The notes: generated by a model from the sequence alone, not told the origin. DNA of 64,000 nucleotides from Massilia sp. CF038 (GCF_900129765.1 NZ_FQWU01000003.1:124001-188000); one strand, 5' to 3'; shown: positions 43,735-53,516, counted from the first letter of the stretch. Numbers and translations are program-made.

Positions 43735-44970
43735 TCAGACCAGTACTTCAGCTGCCTGCGGATGGCTGAGGAAGCTGGCGGGGCTGGCCGACAGGCCATA
43801 AGCGCCCGACTGGAACACCACCACCAGGTCGCCCACCTGGGCGTGGCCCAGGTCCATCTTGTCTGCCAGCAGATCAAGCGGTGTGCACAAGGGACCGACC
43901 ACATAGGCCGGCGAATCGGGTTGTTGCGCAACGCGGTTGCCAATCACGACCGGATAGTTCTTGCGAATCACCTGGCCGAAGTTACCCGATGCTGCCAGGT
44001 GGTGATGCAGACCGCCATCCGTCACCAGGAACACCTGGCCGCGCGAGACCTTGCGGTCGATTACCCGGGCCACGTACACACCCGCTTCACCCACCAGATA
44101 GCGTCCCAGTTCAATGGCCAGCTGCGCCTGCGGCAGTGCGCTGGCGACCTGCTGCTGCAGCTGCGCCAAGTGGGCACCAATGGGGGCGATATCGAGCGCG
44201 GCTTCGCCAGGAAAGTACGGAATGCCAAAGCCGCCGCCGATATTCAGTGCGCGAATCGGCGCCGGTGCCTCGGCCGCCAGACGCAGTGCCAGTTCCACCG
44301 TCTGCGACTGGGCGTCGATGATGGCGTCGGCCTTCAGGCTTTGCGAGCCGCTGAAAATCTGAAAACCGCGAATCTCGATACCGGCGCCGTGCGCTAGCGC
44401 CAGCATGGCCGGCACCTGTTCGGCGTCGATGCCGAACTGTTTGGCACCGCCGCCCATCTTCATGCCCGATGAGCGCAATTCGAAGTCCGGATTGACCCGC
44501 AATACCGCCGCCGCGCCGACGCCGGATTGTTGCGACAGCGCGGCCAGTACGCGAATTTCGCGCTCCGATTCGATGTTAACGCACACCCCGGCAGCCAGTG
44601 CCTGCGACAGTTCGGCATCCGACTTGCAGGGACCGGCAAAGCTGATGCGGCCTGGTGCCATGCCGGTATCGAGCGCGACCTTCATTTCGCCGCCCGAGGC
44701 CACATCGAGGCCGTCAACCAGCGTGGCCATATGCTGCACCAGGGCCGGCATCGGGTTTGCCTTGATCGAAAAATGCAGCGCCACCTGCGGCGGCAGGTGG
44801 GCGCGCAAATGGGCCACCCGCTTGCTGAGCAGCGCGCGGTCATAGGCATAAAACGGCGTGCTGCCCACCCGCTGCGCCAGCCGCGTGAGCGGCATGCCGC
44901 CCACTTGCAGGCAGTCGTCAATGACAGGGAACTGGGTCTGCGGTGCGTGCACCGGCTTGGAACCGCTCAT
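43735..44970 (-). CDS. PLP-dependent decarboxylase, exosortase A system-associated
   Basis: 411 residues, group IV (DapDC/ODC-like) alanine-racemase fold. The PLP lysine is Lys70 in LHFSIKANP; glycine-rich GGGFGIPYF binds phosphate, and the C-terminal GPLCTPLD holds the cysteine that completes the active site across the dimer. It matches TIGR03099. It decarboxylates an amino acid, perhaps bound to the carrier protein of the nearby operon. ATGA overlap with the ligase gene. Confidence 0.93.
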   Translation of the reverse strand: MSGSKPVHAPQTQFPVIDDCLQVGGMPLTRLAQRVGSTPFYAYDRALLSKRVAHLRAHLPPQVALHFSIKANPMPALVQHMATLVDGLDVASGGEMKVALDTGMAPGRISFAGPCKSDAELSQALAAGVCVNIESEREIRVLAALSQQSGVGAAAVLRVNPDFELRSSGMKMGGGAKQFGIDAEQVPAMLALAHGAGIEIRGFQIFSGSQSLKADAIIDAQSQTVELALRLAAEAPAPIRALNIGGGFGIPYFPGEAALDIAPIGAHLAQLQQQVASALPQAQLAIELGRYLVGEAGVYVARVIDRKVSRGQVFLVTDGGLHHHLAASGNFGQVIRKNYPVVIGNRVAQQPDSPAYVVGPLCTPLDLLADKMDLGHAQVGDLVVVFQSGAYGLSASPASFLSHPQAAEVLV

Positions 44971-46538
44971 GGTGTGGGGGTACTTTCAAACAGCGTTGTA
45001 TAGGAAAGGCGCAGCAGCTTGCGGTCGATCTTGCCGTTCGGGTTGCGCGGAAAGGTCCCGGCATGCAGCGCGATATGGGCCGGCACCATATAGGCAGGCA
45101 GGCGGCGCTGGCAGTGCTTGAGCAAGGCATCGGCATCGGTGCCGCTTGCCACTGCCAGCACGACGATGGCCTGCCCCAGCACGGGGTGCGGCACGCCAAA
45201 CGCCACCACTTCACTGACCAGGCCTGTGGCGTGCACCACCTCTTCGATTTCGGTCGGGCTGATGCGGTAGCCAGAAACCTTGATCATTTCGTCGCTGCGG
45301 CCCACAAAATACAGGAAGCCTTCCGCATCCTGGCGCACAGTGTCGCCCGACCAGACGGCAATCTCCTGCAGCGGCAGCGCCGGGTCCTGGCCGGGCGCGG
45401 GTTTGAAGCGCTCGGCCGTTTTGGCGGGATCGTTCCAGTAACCCAGCGCGACCAGCGCGCCACGGTGCACCAGTTCACCCGGCTCGTTCGGATCGCAGCG
45501 GCTGCCATCCGCCCGCACCACCATGATTTCGGCATTGGGAATGGCGCGGCCCATCGAGTCCGGGCGGCGCGCCAGTTCCGACGGCGGCAGATAGGTCGAA
45601 CGAAACGCTTCGGTCAGTCCGTACATGAGAAACAGGTCGGCATTGGGCAGCGCCGCGCGCAGGGCAGCAACGGTGGGCTGCGGCATGGCGCCGCCCGAAT
45701 TGGTCAGATAGCGCAAGCTGCAGTTGGCAGGCCAGGCCAGCGGCGCCAGTTGCATCCACAAAGGGGGCACGGCGGCCAGGCCGGTAATGGCTTCTTCCTG
45801 CACCGCCTTGACGATATCGCGCGCAAACAGATGATTGATCAGGACCACGCTGGCGCCCGCATGGAAAGCGGTCGTCAGCTGGGACAGGCCGTAGTCAAAA
45901 CTGAGCGGCAGCACGGCCAGGACCCGGTCGGCTGGTGTGAGCGCCAGATAGCTGGCCACGCTGACGGCGCCGGCCACCATGTTCCGGTGCGACAGCACCA
46001 CGCCCTTGGGGTTGCCGGTGCTGCCCGATGTGTAGAGGATGGCGGCCATGTCGGTGTCGATCACCCGGTGCGGCTGTGCGCTACCCGCGCCTGCTTCCCA
46101 CGGGCGGATCGTCAGGCCGGGCACCTGCGGGATGTCGGCCGGCGCGCCGGCCAGCAGCACGGTGCGCAGATCGGGGCAGCTGGCCAGCACTGGCAGCAAC
46201 AGCCGCAGGCGCTCGACCGAGGTGACCAGGACACGCACGTTGCAGTCGGCCAGGATGTACGCCACCTGCTCGGCCTTGAGCAGGGGATTGACCGGCACAA
46301 AGACGGCACCGGCCAGGCTGGCGCCGAAGCAGGCAGCGACGGTTTCGATGCGCTTTTCCAGATACACGGCGACCCGTTCCGCGCGCCCGATGCCGGCGCC
46401 CAGCAGCGTCTGCGAAGCGTCCGCCACGGCCTGGGCCAGAGCGGCATAATCGAGCCGCGCGGCGCCGTAAGCGAGGGCCGGCGCGGCAGGCGTACGGCGC
46501 GCCGAACAGAAGATGAAGTCGTGAACCAGGTCGCTCAT
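44967..46538 (-). CDS. Acyl-CoA ligase (AMP-forming), exosortase A system-associated
   Basis: 523 residues from 46538 (AGGG upstream; an earlier in-frame ATG at 46574 is possible). ANL signatures: LYTSGSTGNPKG, MYGLTEAFRSTY, GRSDEMIKVSGYRIS, and the catalytic lysine in PNGKIDRK. It matches TIGR03098. It probably activates an amino acid or acyl group and loads it on the acyl carrier protein encoded at 48839. Divergent from the aminotransferase operon. Confidence 0.93.
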   Translation of the reverse strand: MSDLVHDFIFCSARRTPAAPALAYGAARLDYAALAQAVADASQTLLGAGIGRAERVAVYLEKRIETVAACFGASLAGAVFVPVNPLLKAEQVAYILADCNVRVLVTSVERLRLLLPVLASCPDLRTVLLAGAPADIPQVPGLTIRPWEAGAGSAQPHRVIDTDMAAILYTSGSTGNPKGVVLSHRNMVAGAVSVASYLALTPADRVLAVLPLSFDYGLSQLTTAFHAGASVVLINHLFARDIVKAVQEEAITGLAAVPPLWMQLAPLAWPANCSLRYLTNSGGAMPQPTVAALRAALPNADLFLMYGLTEAFRSTYLPPSELARRPDSMGRAIPNAEIMVVRADGSRCDPNEPGELVHRGALVALGYWNDPAKTAERFKPAPGQDPALPLQEIAVWSGDTVRQDAEGFLYFVGRSDEMIKVSGYRISPTEIEEVVHATGLVSEVVAFGVPHPVLGQAIVVLAVASGTDADALLKHCQRRLPAYMVPAHIALHAGTFPRNPNGKIDRKLLRLSYTTLFESTPTP

Positions 46539-46565
46539 TAAAACCCTGTTTTTCGGGCACATCAA

Positions 46566-46584
46566 AGGTGTCATCTTAACACCT
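46566..46584. promoter_or_regulatory. Inverted repeat in the 77-base divergent region
   Basis: AGGTGT (46566-46571) and ACACCT (46579-46584), seven bases apart, lie between the divergent ligase and aminotransferase genes. Candidate shared operator. Confidence 0.35.
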
Positions 46585-46615
46585 CGACCAACCGGGCTTG
46601 CACCGTTTATACTGA

Positions 46616-47806
46616 ATGATGCTCACAACGATTGCCCCACCAGCCACAGGACGTCCACGGGTTCCGCTCGCACCAGTCCTGTCGCGCGCGTCGTTTGTTT
46701 CCGGCGGCTTGCCGCAGCCGCCCTCGGTGCTCGATGCCGGCGCCGTGCGCCTGGTTACCAGCGGGCGCATTGCAATTGCCCTCGCCTTGCGTGAAATGGG
46801 CATCCGCGCCGGCGATAGCGTGCTGGTACCGGCCTACCACAGCATGTCGATGGTGGCGCCGGTCCTTGCCTGTGGCGCGCGTCCGCAGTTCTACAAGGTT
46901 GGCGCCGATGCGGCCATCGATCTGGCCGATGTGGCCAGCAAGCTCGATGCCTCGGTCAAAGCCATCATGGTGACCAGCTATTTCGGCTTTCCCCAGCCGC
47001 TGGCGGCCGTGCGCGCATTTTGCGACCGCCACGGCATCGCCTTGCTGGAAGACTGCGCCCATGCCTTTTTTGGGCGCCACGGCGGCCGTTCGCTGGGCTC
47101 CTGGGGCGACTACGCCATTGCCAGCAGCATGAAATTTTTTCCCATTTACGAAGGCGGCGCCCTGGTGTCGGCGCGCCACGCGCTGACGACTCCCGCGCCC
47201 CACTCGGCCGGCCTGGGGTTCGAAGCCAAAGCGGCACTCAACGCATTGGAAAACAGTTTTTCCTGGCGCCGTCTGCCGCTGGTGCACGCGGCCTTGTGGC
47301 TGCCGCTGCGCGTGAAGGCGTTGGTCTGGCGCCTGGTCAAACGGGGCGGTGCGCCCGCCCTGACGCCATCATCGTCCGACAGCAGCTACGAATTCGATCC
47401 GCGCTGGCTTGACAAGCGCTCCTCGTTCTTTTCGCGCCAAGTGCTGGGGCATGCCTCGCACGGCCGCATCGTGGTGCGGCGGCGGGCCAATTACACCGAA
47501 CTGGCCAATGCCCTGGGCAGCCTGCCAGGCTGCCGCCCGCTGCACGCACAACTGCCCGAAGGGACCTGCCCCTGGCTGTTTCCACTGCTGGTGGACGATC
47601 CCGAGCCACTGGTCCAGCGCCTGCTGGCAGCGGGCGTGCCGATGACGCGCTTTGCCGAGACGCTGTGGCCGGGCGTTGATGCCAGCGTGTGCGCCAACAG
47701 TGTGCACCTGTCACGCCACGTGCTGGGCTTTCCGTGTCACCAGGAACTGCAACCGGACGAAATGGCGTGGCTGATTGACGCCATTGACAAGGCGGTATGC
47801 ACATGA
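46616..47806 (+). CDS. DegT/DnrJ/EryC1-type PLP aminotransferase
   Basis: 396 residues. SGRIAIALALREMG and VLVPAYHSMSMVAPV match the sugar-aminotransferase fold; the acidic pair LLEDCAHAFFG and Lys173 in SSMKFFPIYEGG form the PLP site. It could aminate a keto-sugar or a carrier-bound keto acid. It overlaps the GNAT gene by ten bases. Confidence 0.87.
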   Translation: MMLTTIAPPATGRPRVPLAPVLSRASFVSGGLPQPPSVLDAGAVRLVTSGRIAIALALREMGIRAGDSVLVPAYHSMSMVAPVLACGARPQFYKVGADAAIDLADVASKLDASVKAIMVTSYFGFPQPLAAVRAFCDRHGIALLEDCAHAFFGRHGGRSLGSWGDYAIASSMKFFPIYEGGALVSARHALTTPAPHSAGLGFEAKAALNALENSFSWRRLPLVHAALWLPLRVKALVWRLVKRGGAPALTPSSSDSSYEFDPRWLDKRSSFFSRQVLGHASHGRIVVRRRANYTELANALGSLPGCRPLHAQLPEGTCPWLFPLLVDDPEPLVQRLLAAGVPMTRFAETLWPGVDASVCANSVHLSRHVLGFPCHQELQPDEMAWLIDAIDKAVCT

Positions 47807-48849
47807 AGTGGCGCCTCACACCGGCAAGCGAGTTTGGCGCGCACGCGAACGCATGGAATGCGCTGCATGCCCAATGCCAGGCCTCCCCCATGCTGGCATA
47901 CGAGTTTGTGGCGCCGCTGCTGACTGAATTTGGCAGCGGCGTGGAGCTGCTGGCCCATTGCGAAGATGGGGGCCGCACCATCGCCATGGCTGTCATTACG
48001 CCGCAGGGCAAGGGCCGCTGGGCCAGCTTTCAGCCGGCGCAGGCCCCCATCGGACTGTGGCTGCAGGCGCACGATCTGGCCTTGGCGCCCCTGCTGGAAA
48101 CGCTGATGGGTGCGCTGCCAGGTGTGCCGCTGGTGTTCGGCCTGACCCAGTGCGACCCCGACCTGCTGCCACGGCCCGCACCATCGAGCCAGCTGCGCAC
48201 CATGGATTACATCGATACCGCCAAAATCACCCTGCGCGGCAGCTTCGACGACTACTGGAATGCGCGCGGCAAGAATTTGCGCAGCAACCTGAAAAAGCAG
48301 CGCGCCAAGCTGGAGAAAGATGGTGTCGCGTTGCGCATGCAAGTGAGCCGCAGCGCGCAGGATGTGGCTGCAGCCGTGGCCGACTACGGCCGTCTCGAGA
48401 GCGCCGGCTGGAAGGCTGGCGGCGGCACCGCCGTCAGCGCCGACAACGATCAGGGCCGCTATTACCGCGCCATGCTCGAAGGCTTCTGCCGGCGTGACGC
48501 AGGCAGTATCTACCGCTACTGGTTTGATCAGCAGCTGGTGGCAATGGACCTGTGCATCGAGGATGCGCAGCAGATCATCGTACTCAAGACCACCTACGAC
48601 GAGAGTGTGCCAAAAAGCCTGTCGCCGACGCTGCTGATGCGCGAAGAAGCCTGCCGCAGCCTGTTTGACAGTGGCCGCTTCGCACGGCTCGAATTTTATG
48701 GCAAGGTGATGGAGTGGCACACGCGCTGGACCGACGAGGTGCGCACTCTGTACCATGTTAATTACTACCGCTGGCCGGCCCTGGGCCGCCTGCACGCTCT
48801 GTGGCAGTCGCGCCGCAGCCGCACCCCGAAAGAAGACCATGTATCTTGA
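47797..48849 (+). CDS. GNAT family N-acetyltransferase (CelD/BcsL-like)
   Basis: 350 residues. C-terminal GNAT-like domain with FDDYWNARGKNLRSNLKKQ, RLESAGWKAGGGTA, and WFDQQLVAMDLCIEDAQQ; this is the Acetyltransf_6/CelD-type arrangement often in exosortase loci. It transfers an acyl group, plausibly from the acyl carrier protein encoded next. Overlaps that gene by 11 bases. Confidence 0.85.
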   Translation: MHMKWRLTPASEFGAHANAWNALHAQCQASPMLAYEFVAPLLTEFGSGVELLAHCEDGGRTIAMAVITPQGKGRWASFQPAQAPIGLWLQAHDLALAPLLETLMGALPGVPLVFGLTQCDPDLLPRPAPSSQLRTMDYIDTAKITLRGSFDDYWNARGKNLRSNLKKQRAKLEKDGVALRMQVSRSAQDVAAAVADYGRLESAGWKAGGGTAVSADNDQGRYYRAMLEGFCRRDAGSIYRYWFDQQLVAMDLCIEDAQQIIVLKTTYDESVPKSLSPTLLMREEACRSLFDSGRFARLEFYGKVMEWHTRWTDEVRTLYHVNYYRWPALGRLHALWQSRRSRTPKEDHVS

Positions 48850-49084
48850 CGATGTAAAGCAAATCCTGATCGACGTACTCGCACTGGGCCCGCAAGGCCA
48901 GTCCCTGAACGCGCAGTCCACTCTGCTGGGCAGCATTCCGGAGCTCGATTCGATGGCAGTGGTGAACCTGATTACCGCGCTGGAAGAACATTTCGGCATC
49001 ACCGTCGAAGACGACGAAATCGGCGCAGCCACCTTTGAAACGCTGGGCAGCCTGGCCGACTTTGTGGCCGCCAAACTGGCTTGA
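48839..49084 (+). CDS. Acyl carrier protein
   Basis: 81 residues from ATG 48839. The 4'-phosphopantetheine site is Ser38 in PELDSMAVVNLI; the rest (ALEEHFGITVEDDEIGAATF) is a typical ACP helix bundle. It is dedicated to this locus, next to an acyltransferase, and probably receives a substrate from the ligase at 44967. Confidence 0.93.
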   Translation: MYLDDVKQILIDVLALGPQGQSLNAQSTLLGSIPELDSMAVVNLITALEEHFGITVEDDEIGAATFETLGSLADFVAAKLA

Positions 49085-49086
49085 CG

Positions 49087-49902
49087 ATGCCTGATCACGC
49101 GCCCGCGCATGCATTTTTCCTGGCGGTGCCGCCGGGAGAGCGTTACTGCCTGTACCACGCCCCCGTGGGGGCGTGCCGCGGGGCGCTGGTCTACGTCCAT
49201 CCGTTTGCCGAAGAAATGAACAAATCGCGCCGCATGGCGGCCTTGCAGGCGCGCGCGCTGGCAGCGGCCGGCTACGGCGTGCTGCAGATCGACCTGTACG
49301 GCTGTGGCGACAGCGATGGCGACTTCGGCCAGGCCCGTTGGGAGCAGTGGCACGCGGACCTGGCCGCAGCGCGTGCCTGGCTGGGGCAGCAACTGGGCCG
49401 TCCGGCCGGTTTGTGGGGCCTGCGCCTGGGCGCCCTGCTCGCGCTGGAGCATGCCCACACCAATCCGGTGCCGCAACTGCTGCTATGGCAGCCGGTTCTG
49501 CAAGGCGCGAGCTACCTGACGCAATTCCTGCGCCTGCGAGTTGCCAACGACATGCTGGACGAGGGTGCAAACAGCGGCGGTACCAAGGCCCTGCGCGCTG
49601 AACTCGACGCAGGCCACGCACTGGAAATCGCCGGTTACGAACTGGCTCCGCAACTGGCCGCCCGTATCGATGCACTCGATGCGGCGCAACTGGCACCGGC
49701 ATGCCCGACCCACTGGATTGAGATCGTGGCTGCCGCCGAGCGCCCGCTGCCGCCGGCCGCAGGGCGCGTGGCACAAACATGGGGCCAGCAGCCACCGGTC
49801 AAGGTGGCTGGCGCCGCCTTCTGGTCAACCCAGGAAATTGCCGAATGCCCGGAACTGATCGCAGCCACCTGCGCAATGCTCACGGATGCACAGCATGTCT
49901 GA
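49087..49902 (+). CDS. Hydrolase 2, exosortase A system-associated
   Basis: 271 residues from ATG 49087 (a TTG at 49081 is possible). Alpha/beta-hydrolase fold: LVYVHPFAEEMNKSRRM and IDLYGCGDSDGDF. The nucleophile elbow reads WGLRLGALLAL, with Arg113 where Ser is expected, so a classical mechanism is unlikely. It matches TIGR03101. It probably removes mischarged groups or acts as a thioesterase-like protein on the carrier pathway. Confidence 0.9.
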   Translation: MPDHAPAHAFFLAVPPGERYCLYHAPVGACRGALVYVHPFAEEMNKSRRMAALQARALAAAGYGVLQIDLYGCGDSDGDFGQARWEQWHADLAAARAWLGQQLGRPAGLWGLRLGALLALEHAHTNPVPQLLLWQPVLQGASYLTQFLRLRVANDMLDEGANSGGTKALRAELDAGHALEIAGYELAPQLAARIDALDAAQLAPACPTHWIEIVAAAERPLPPAAGRVAQTWGQQPPVKVAGAAFWSTQEIAECPELIAATCAMLTDAQHV

Positions 49903-50719
49903 ACAGCGCGCACTGACCTTTGCCTGCGCCGGCAACTGGCTGTACGGCGTCGCGCACGTACCGGCTGTACCGCACAAACGTGGCGTACTGGTGGTGGTCG
50001 GTGGACCACAGTACCGGGCCGGCAGCCATCGCCAGTTCACGCTGCTGGCGCGCAGCCTGGCTGGTGCGGGCGTAGCCTGCATGCGCTTTGACTACCGCGG
50101 CATGGGCGACAGCGAAGGCGCCATGCGCGACTTCGAGGACGTGGGCGAGGACCTGCGCGCCGCAATCGATACCTTTTTTCAGCAAGTGCCGCAGCTCGAA
50201 GAAGTGGTGCTGTGGGGCCTGTGCGACGCCGCCTCCGCGGCCATGCTGTATGCACGCAACGACGCCCGCGTCGGTGCGCTGGTCCTGCTCAATCCCTGGG
50301 TGCGCACCGACGCCGGCGCGGCCAAGGCCACGATCAAGCATTACTACCGGGGGCGCCTGCTCGAGGGCGCCTTCTGGAAAAAAATCGTCAGCGGCAGATT
50401 CAATGTGCGTGCGGCAGCGGCGTCGCTGTTCCGCCTTGTGGGTGCGGCCGCGGCCAAGCCGGCATCGGGCGCCCTGCCCGACCGCATGCACGCAGCCATG
50501 GCCGAATTCAAGGGCAAATCGCTGGTGATTCTGAGCGGCGCCGATCTGACTGCGCGCGAGTTCGAGGACCTGGCCGGCGCCTCGGACAAGTGGCAGCAGC
50601 TGATGCAGCCCCCGCGCGTAACGCGGCACGCGCTGCCGAAAGCCGACCATACGTTTTCGCGCGCGGAGTGGAGCGAACAGGTCGCCCGCTGGACCGCTGA
50701 CTGGGTTCAGTCCTTCTGA
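49886..50719 (+). CDS. Hydrolase 1, exosortase A system-associated
   Basis: 277 residues (ATG 49886; ATG 49895 is an alternative). Alpha/beta-hydrolase: VVVGGPQYRAGSHRQF, FDYRGMGDSEG and a late PKADHTFSR with the His. The elbow is WGLCDAASAAM with Cys113 instead of Ser. It matches TIGR03100. Its end overlaps the convergent beta-helix gene by 13 bases. Confidence 0.92.
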   Translation: MHSMSEQRALTFACAGNWLYGVAHVPAVPHKRGVLVVVGGPQYRAGSHRQFTLLARSLAGAGVACMRFDYRGMGDSEGAMRDFEDVGEDLRAAIDTFFQQVPQLEEVVLWGLCDAASAAMLYARNDARVGALVLLNPWVRTDAGAAKATIKHYYRGRLLEGAFWKKIVSGRFNVRAAAASLFRLVGAAAAKPASGALPDRMHAAMAEFKGKSLVILSGADLTAREFEDLAGASDKWQQLMQPPRVTRHALPKADHTFSRAEWSEQVARWTADWVQSF

Positions 50720-52134
50720 ACGAAGCAGGCAGCAATGTCGTCGAACGCCCCGTAAGAGAGCGTGGTGGCGCGGACCGCGCCACACAGGTCCGGCACAAAG
50801 TCGGCGCCCCGTTCGCGCCTGGGCGGTTCGCCACTCCATGAAAAATTGAATGCTGCCGGGTTGGCAAACAGGCTTCGCACCGGATGGTAGCCCGCATACA
50901 GCAGCGCAATTGGCGTGGTCTTGTTATCGATCAGACGCACCGCGCCCCCATTGCGCGCGCGGATGTCGCCATCAATCAGATTGCCCTCGATATCGGCGCT
51001 GCTGGCCGGGAAGCGGACCTGGATGCCGCCCGTATCGAGCAGCGTATTGTGCGTGACCTTGCTGGCCGCGGCGCTGTTGATGTAGATGCCATCATCGGAA
51101 CAGGCTGAAATGAGGTTGGCACGAATTTCCGATTTTTCCTGCTCCACGATGCAGCGCTTGTCACGGCAGTAGTCCTTGCCGGTGCCGCCGCCGCCCAGCG
51201 ACAGGCCGACACGCTGGCCAGGCAAGCCTTGCAGGCGCGCTTCGCACAGCACCAGGTTCTGTTCAAAGATATTGTCACTGCCCGCGCCCTTGGCGAAGGC
51301 GCCGTAGCTGATGCGGTCCCCCGATCCTTTGACGAAGTCGCTGATCTGGTTGCGCCGGATGCGCCAGTGGCTGGCGGCCACCAGGTCGATCAGCGTGACC
51401 GGATTCATGGTCTCGCGCACGCTGTCGTTGCGCAGGGTATTGTCCTCGATGCGGCCATGGTCGGGAAACTGGCCGCGCATGCCATTGATTTTGAAATGCG
51501 CGTTGAAGTCGACAATGGTGTTGTTACGCGCTCTGAAGTCGGCCGCGGCGCCCACCACGTGGAAGGCGTGCTCGCAATTGGCCTGCACCTTGCAGGTGCC
51601 ACGAATGGTCAGATTTTCAAAATACCAGTGCGGGGCACTGACCTGAAATCCTTCGGCCAGGTCCATCTCGATGGTGACGCTGCCCGGCGCGGCGGCGCGC
51701 ACCACGATCGGTGCCAGGGCGGTACCGGCGCGGCCAGCTGTCAGCGGGGTGCGCTCGAAGCGGTACACGCCGGGCAGGAAGGTGATGACGTCGCCAGGTG
51801 CAGCTTCGGCCAGCGCGCGGCGCGCATCGTCGCTGGTGGAGACCAGCCGCACGGTGCCGGCTGCTGGCGCGGGCACCGCCGCGGCACGCGCGCCCACGCC
51901 GCCGATGGCAGGGGCGCCGCCGACCACGTCGCCGCGGTCGAGCCGCACCAGCAGGTCGGCACTCCACTGGCCAAGCCCGGTAATGAGGGGGTTATGTCCG
52001 GAACTGCGTTTTTCGATGTAGGGCGCGAGCGCACGCGGCGTGACACTCTGCTGCTGCAAAACGAAGGCAGCAACGCCGGCAGCGAGCAGGCCAAGCAGCA
52101 GCAGAGCGGCCAGCCAGCGCAGCGCGCGTGCCAT
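50707..52134 (-). CDS. Right-handed parallel beta-helix protein, membrane-anchored
   Basis: 475 residues. An N-terminal helix (about 6-25) anchors it. The rest has pectate-lyase/chondroitinase-B-like repeats: ALAEAAPGDVITFLPGVYRF, TIRGTCKVQANCEHAFHVVG, NTLRNDSVRETMNPVTLID, with ISDFVKGSGDRISYG. Such proteins in EPS clusters act as lyases, epimerases or polymer-binding proteins; catalytic residues were not verified. Last gene of the minus-strand operon. Confidence 0.82.
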   Translation of the reverse strand: MARALRWLAALLLLGLLAAGVAAFVLQQQSVTPRALAPYIEKRSSGHNPLITGLGQWSADLLVRLDRGDVVGGAPAIGGVGARAAAVPAPAAGTVRLVSTSDDARRALAEAAPGDVITFLPGVYRFERTPLTAGRAGTALAPIVVRAAAPGSVTIEMDLAEGFQVSAPHWYFENLTIRGTCKVQANCEHAFHVVGAAADFRARNNTIVDFNAHFKINGMRGQFPDHGRIEDNTLRNDSVRETMNPVTLIDLVAASHWRIRRNQISDFVKGSGDRISYGAFAKGAGSDNIFEQNLVLCEARLQGLPGQRVGLSLGGGGTGKDYCRDKRCIVEQEKSEIRANLISACSDDGIYINSAAASKVTHNTLLDTGGIQVRFPASSADIEGNLIDGDIRARNGGAVRLIDNKTTPIALLYAGYHPVRSLFANPAAFNFSWSGEPPRRERGADFVPDLCGAVRATTLSYGAFDDIAACFVQKD

Positions 52135-52139
52135 CGGGA

Positions 52140-53501
52140 TCAGGTCCCCGTCTTGATGTTGTGACGGCTCATCAGGTCGTACATGGTGGGGCGGCTGATC
52201 CCCAGCAGTTCGGATGCCTTGACGATGTTGCCATCGACCCGGGCCAGTGCCTTGATCAGCGCCTTGTGCTCGGCCTCGTCACGCACCTGGCGCAGGTTGA
52301 GCGGCTCGTCTTCGGGCGCGGCGGCTGACAGGCCCAGATCGTCGGCGCTGATCTGCGGGCCGTCCGTCATGATGACGGCGCGCTTGATGCAGTTTTCCAT
52401 TTCGCGCACGTTGCCGGGCCAGCCATAGGTTTCGATGGCGCTCATGGCTTCGGACGAGAAATGCAAGCCCGAACGCGACTCCTGCGCGCTGAACTTGTTC
52501 TTGAAATGGTGGGCCAGCAGGGCCGCGTCGCCAAGGCGCGCGCGCAGCGGCGGAATGGTGACCACGATCTCGGACAAGCGATAGTACAAGTCTTCGCGGA
52601 AGCGGCCGGCAGCGGTCAGGTCTTTCAGGTTCTGGTGGGTCGCACAGACGATGCGTACATCGACCGGAATTTCTTCGTGCCCGCCCACGCGCTCAATCAC
52701 GCGTTCCTGCAAAAAGCGCAGCAGCTTTGCCTGCAGCGCCATGGGCAGGTCGCCCACTTCATCGAGGAAGAAAGTGCCGCCGTGGGCCAGTTCGACCTTG
52801 CCCTTGGTTTGCTTGGCGGCGCCCGTGTACGCGCCTTTTTCGTAGCCGAACAATTCGCTCTCGAGCAGATTTTCGGGAATCGCGGCGCAATTGATGGCCA
52901 TGAAGCGGTTGTTCGCGCGCGGCGAGAGCTGATGCAGCGCGCGCGCCAGCACTTCCTTGCCGGTGCCGCTTTCGCCCAGCACCATGACCGAGGCCGTGGT
53001 GGGTGCGACCTTCTCCATCATGCGGCACACCTTCTGCATGCCGGCGTCGCGTGTGATCAGGCCAGTCATGGGCGAATCAGCCTGCAGCTGCAGCATGCGC
53101 TGGTTTTCCTGCTGCAACGCGTGCAGGAAGAAGGCGCGCTGCAGCACCAGGCCCAGCACTTCGCTGTCGCAAGGCTTCTGGTGGAAGTCATAGGCGCCCA
53201 GGGCAATCGCCTTGACCGCGTTGGCGTGGTCCTGGTTACCGGTCAGCACGATCACGCGCGTGGCCGGCGCCAGCGCCAGGATCTGCTGCAGCGTGGCCAG
53301 GCCTTCGGTCGAGCCGTCCGGGTCGGGCGGCAAGCCCAGGTCCATGGTGACAACCGCCGGTTCGTGGCGGCGAATCTGGGCCAGCGCGCTTTCGCGGTCG
53401 CCGGCGACCACCACATCGTAGGCGTCAAAACTCCAGCGCAACTGCTTTTGCAGTCCCGGGTCGTCTTCGATGATGAGCAGCTTTTGTTTACTTTGGGTCA
53501 C
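52140..53501 (-). CDS. prsR: PrsR, PEP-CTERM-box response regulator
   Basis: 453 residues: receiver (Asp54 in VTMDLGLP, acidic pair EDD at 12-14), sigma-54 AAA+ domain (Walker A GESGTGKE at 176-183, the sigma-54 contact loop GAYTGA at 223-228 instead of GAFTGA, Walker [11 protein letters not shown]), and a C-terminal Fis-type HTH ([18 protein letters not shown]). It activates sigma-54 promoters, such as that at 16892. Follows prsK by 15 bases. Confidence 0.96.
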   Translation of the reverse strand: MTQSKQKLLIIEDDPGLQKQLRWSFDAYDVVVAGDRESALAQIRRHEPAVVTMDLGLPPDPDGSTEGLATLQQILALAPATRVIVLTGNQDHANAVKAIALGAYDFHQKPCDSEVLGLVLQRAFFLHALQQENQRMLQLQADSPMTGLITRDAGMQKVCRMMEKVAPTTASVMVLGESGTGKEVLARALHQLSPRANNRFMAINCAAIPENLLESELFGYEKGAYTGAAKQTKGKVELAHGGTFFLDEVGDLPMALQAKLLRFLQERVIERVGGHEEIPVDVRIVCATHQNLKDLTAAGRFREDLYYRLSEIVVTIPPLRARLGDAALLAHHFKNKFSAQESRSGLHFSSEAMSAIETYGWPGNVREMENCIKRAVIMTDGPQISADDLGLSAAAPEDEPLNLRQVRDEAEHKALIKALARVDGNIVKASELLGISRPTMYDLMSRHNIKTGT

Positions 53502-53516
53502 AGCAATCCTCTGGCC

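Noticed and set aside
44943-46541. A 532-codon frame on the plus strand
   Set aside because: Antisense to the acyl-CoA ligase, which has all ANL motifs.
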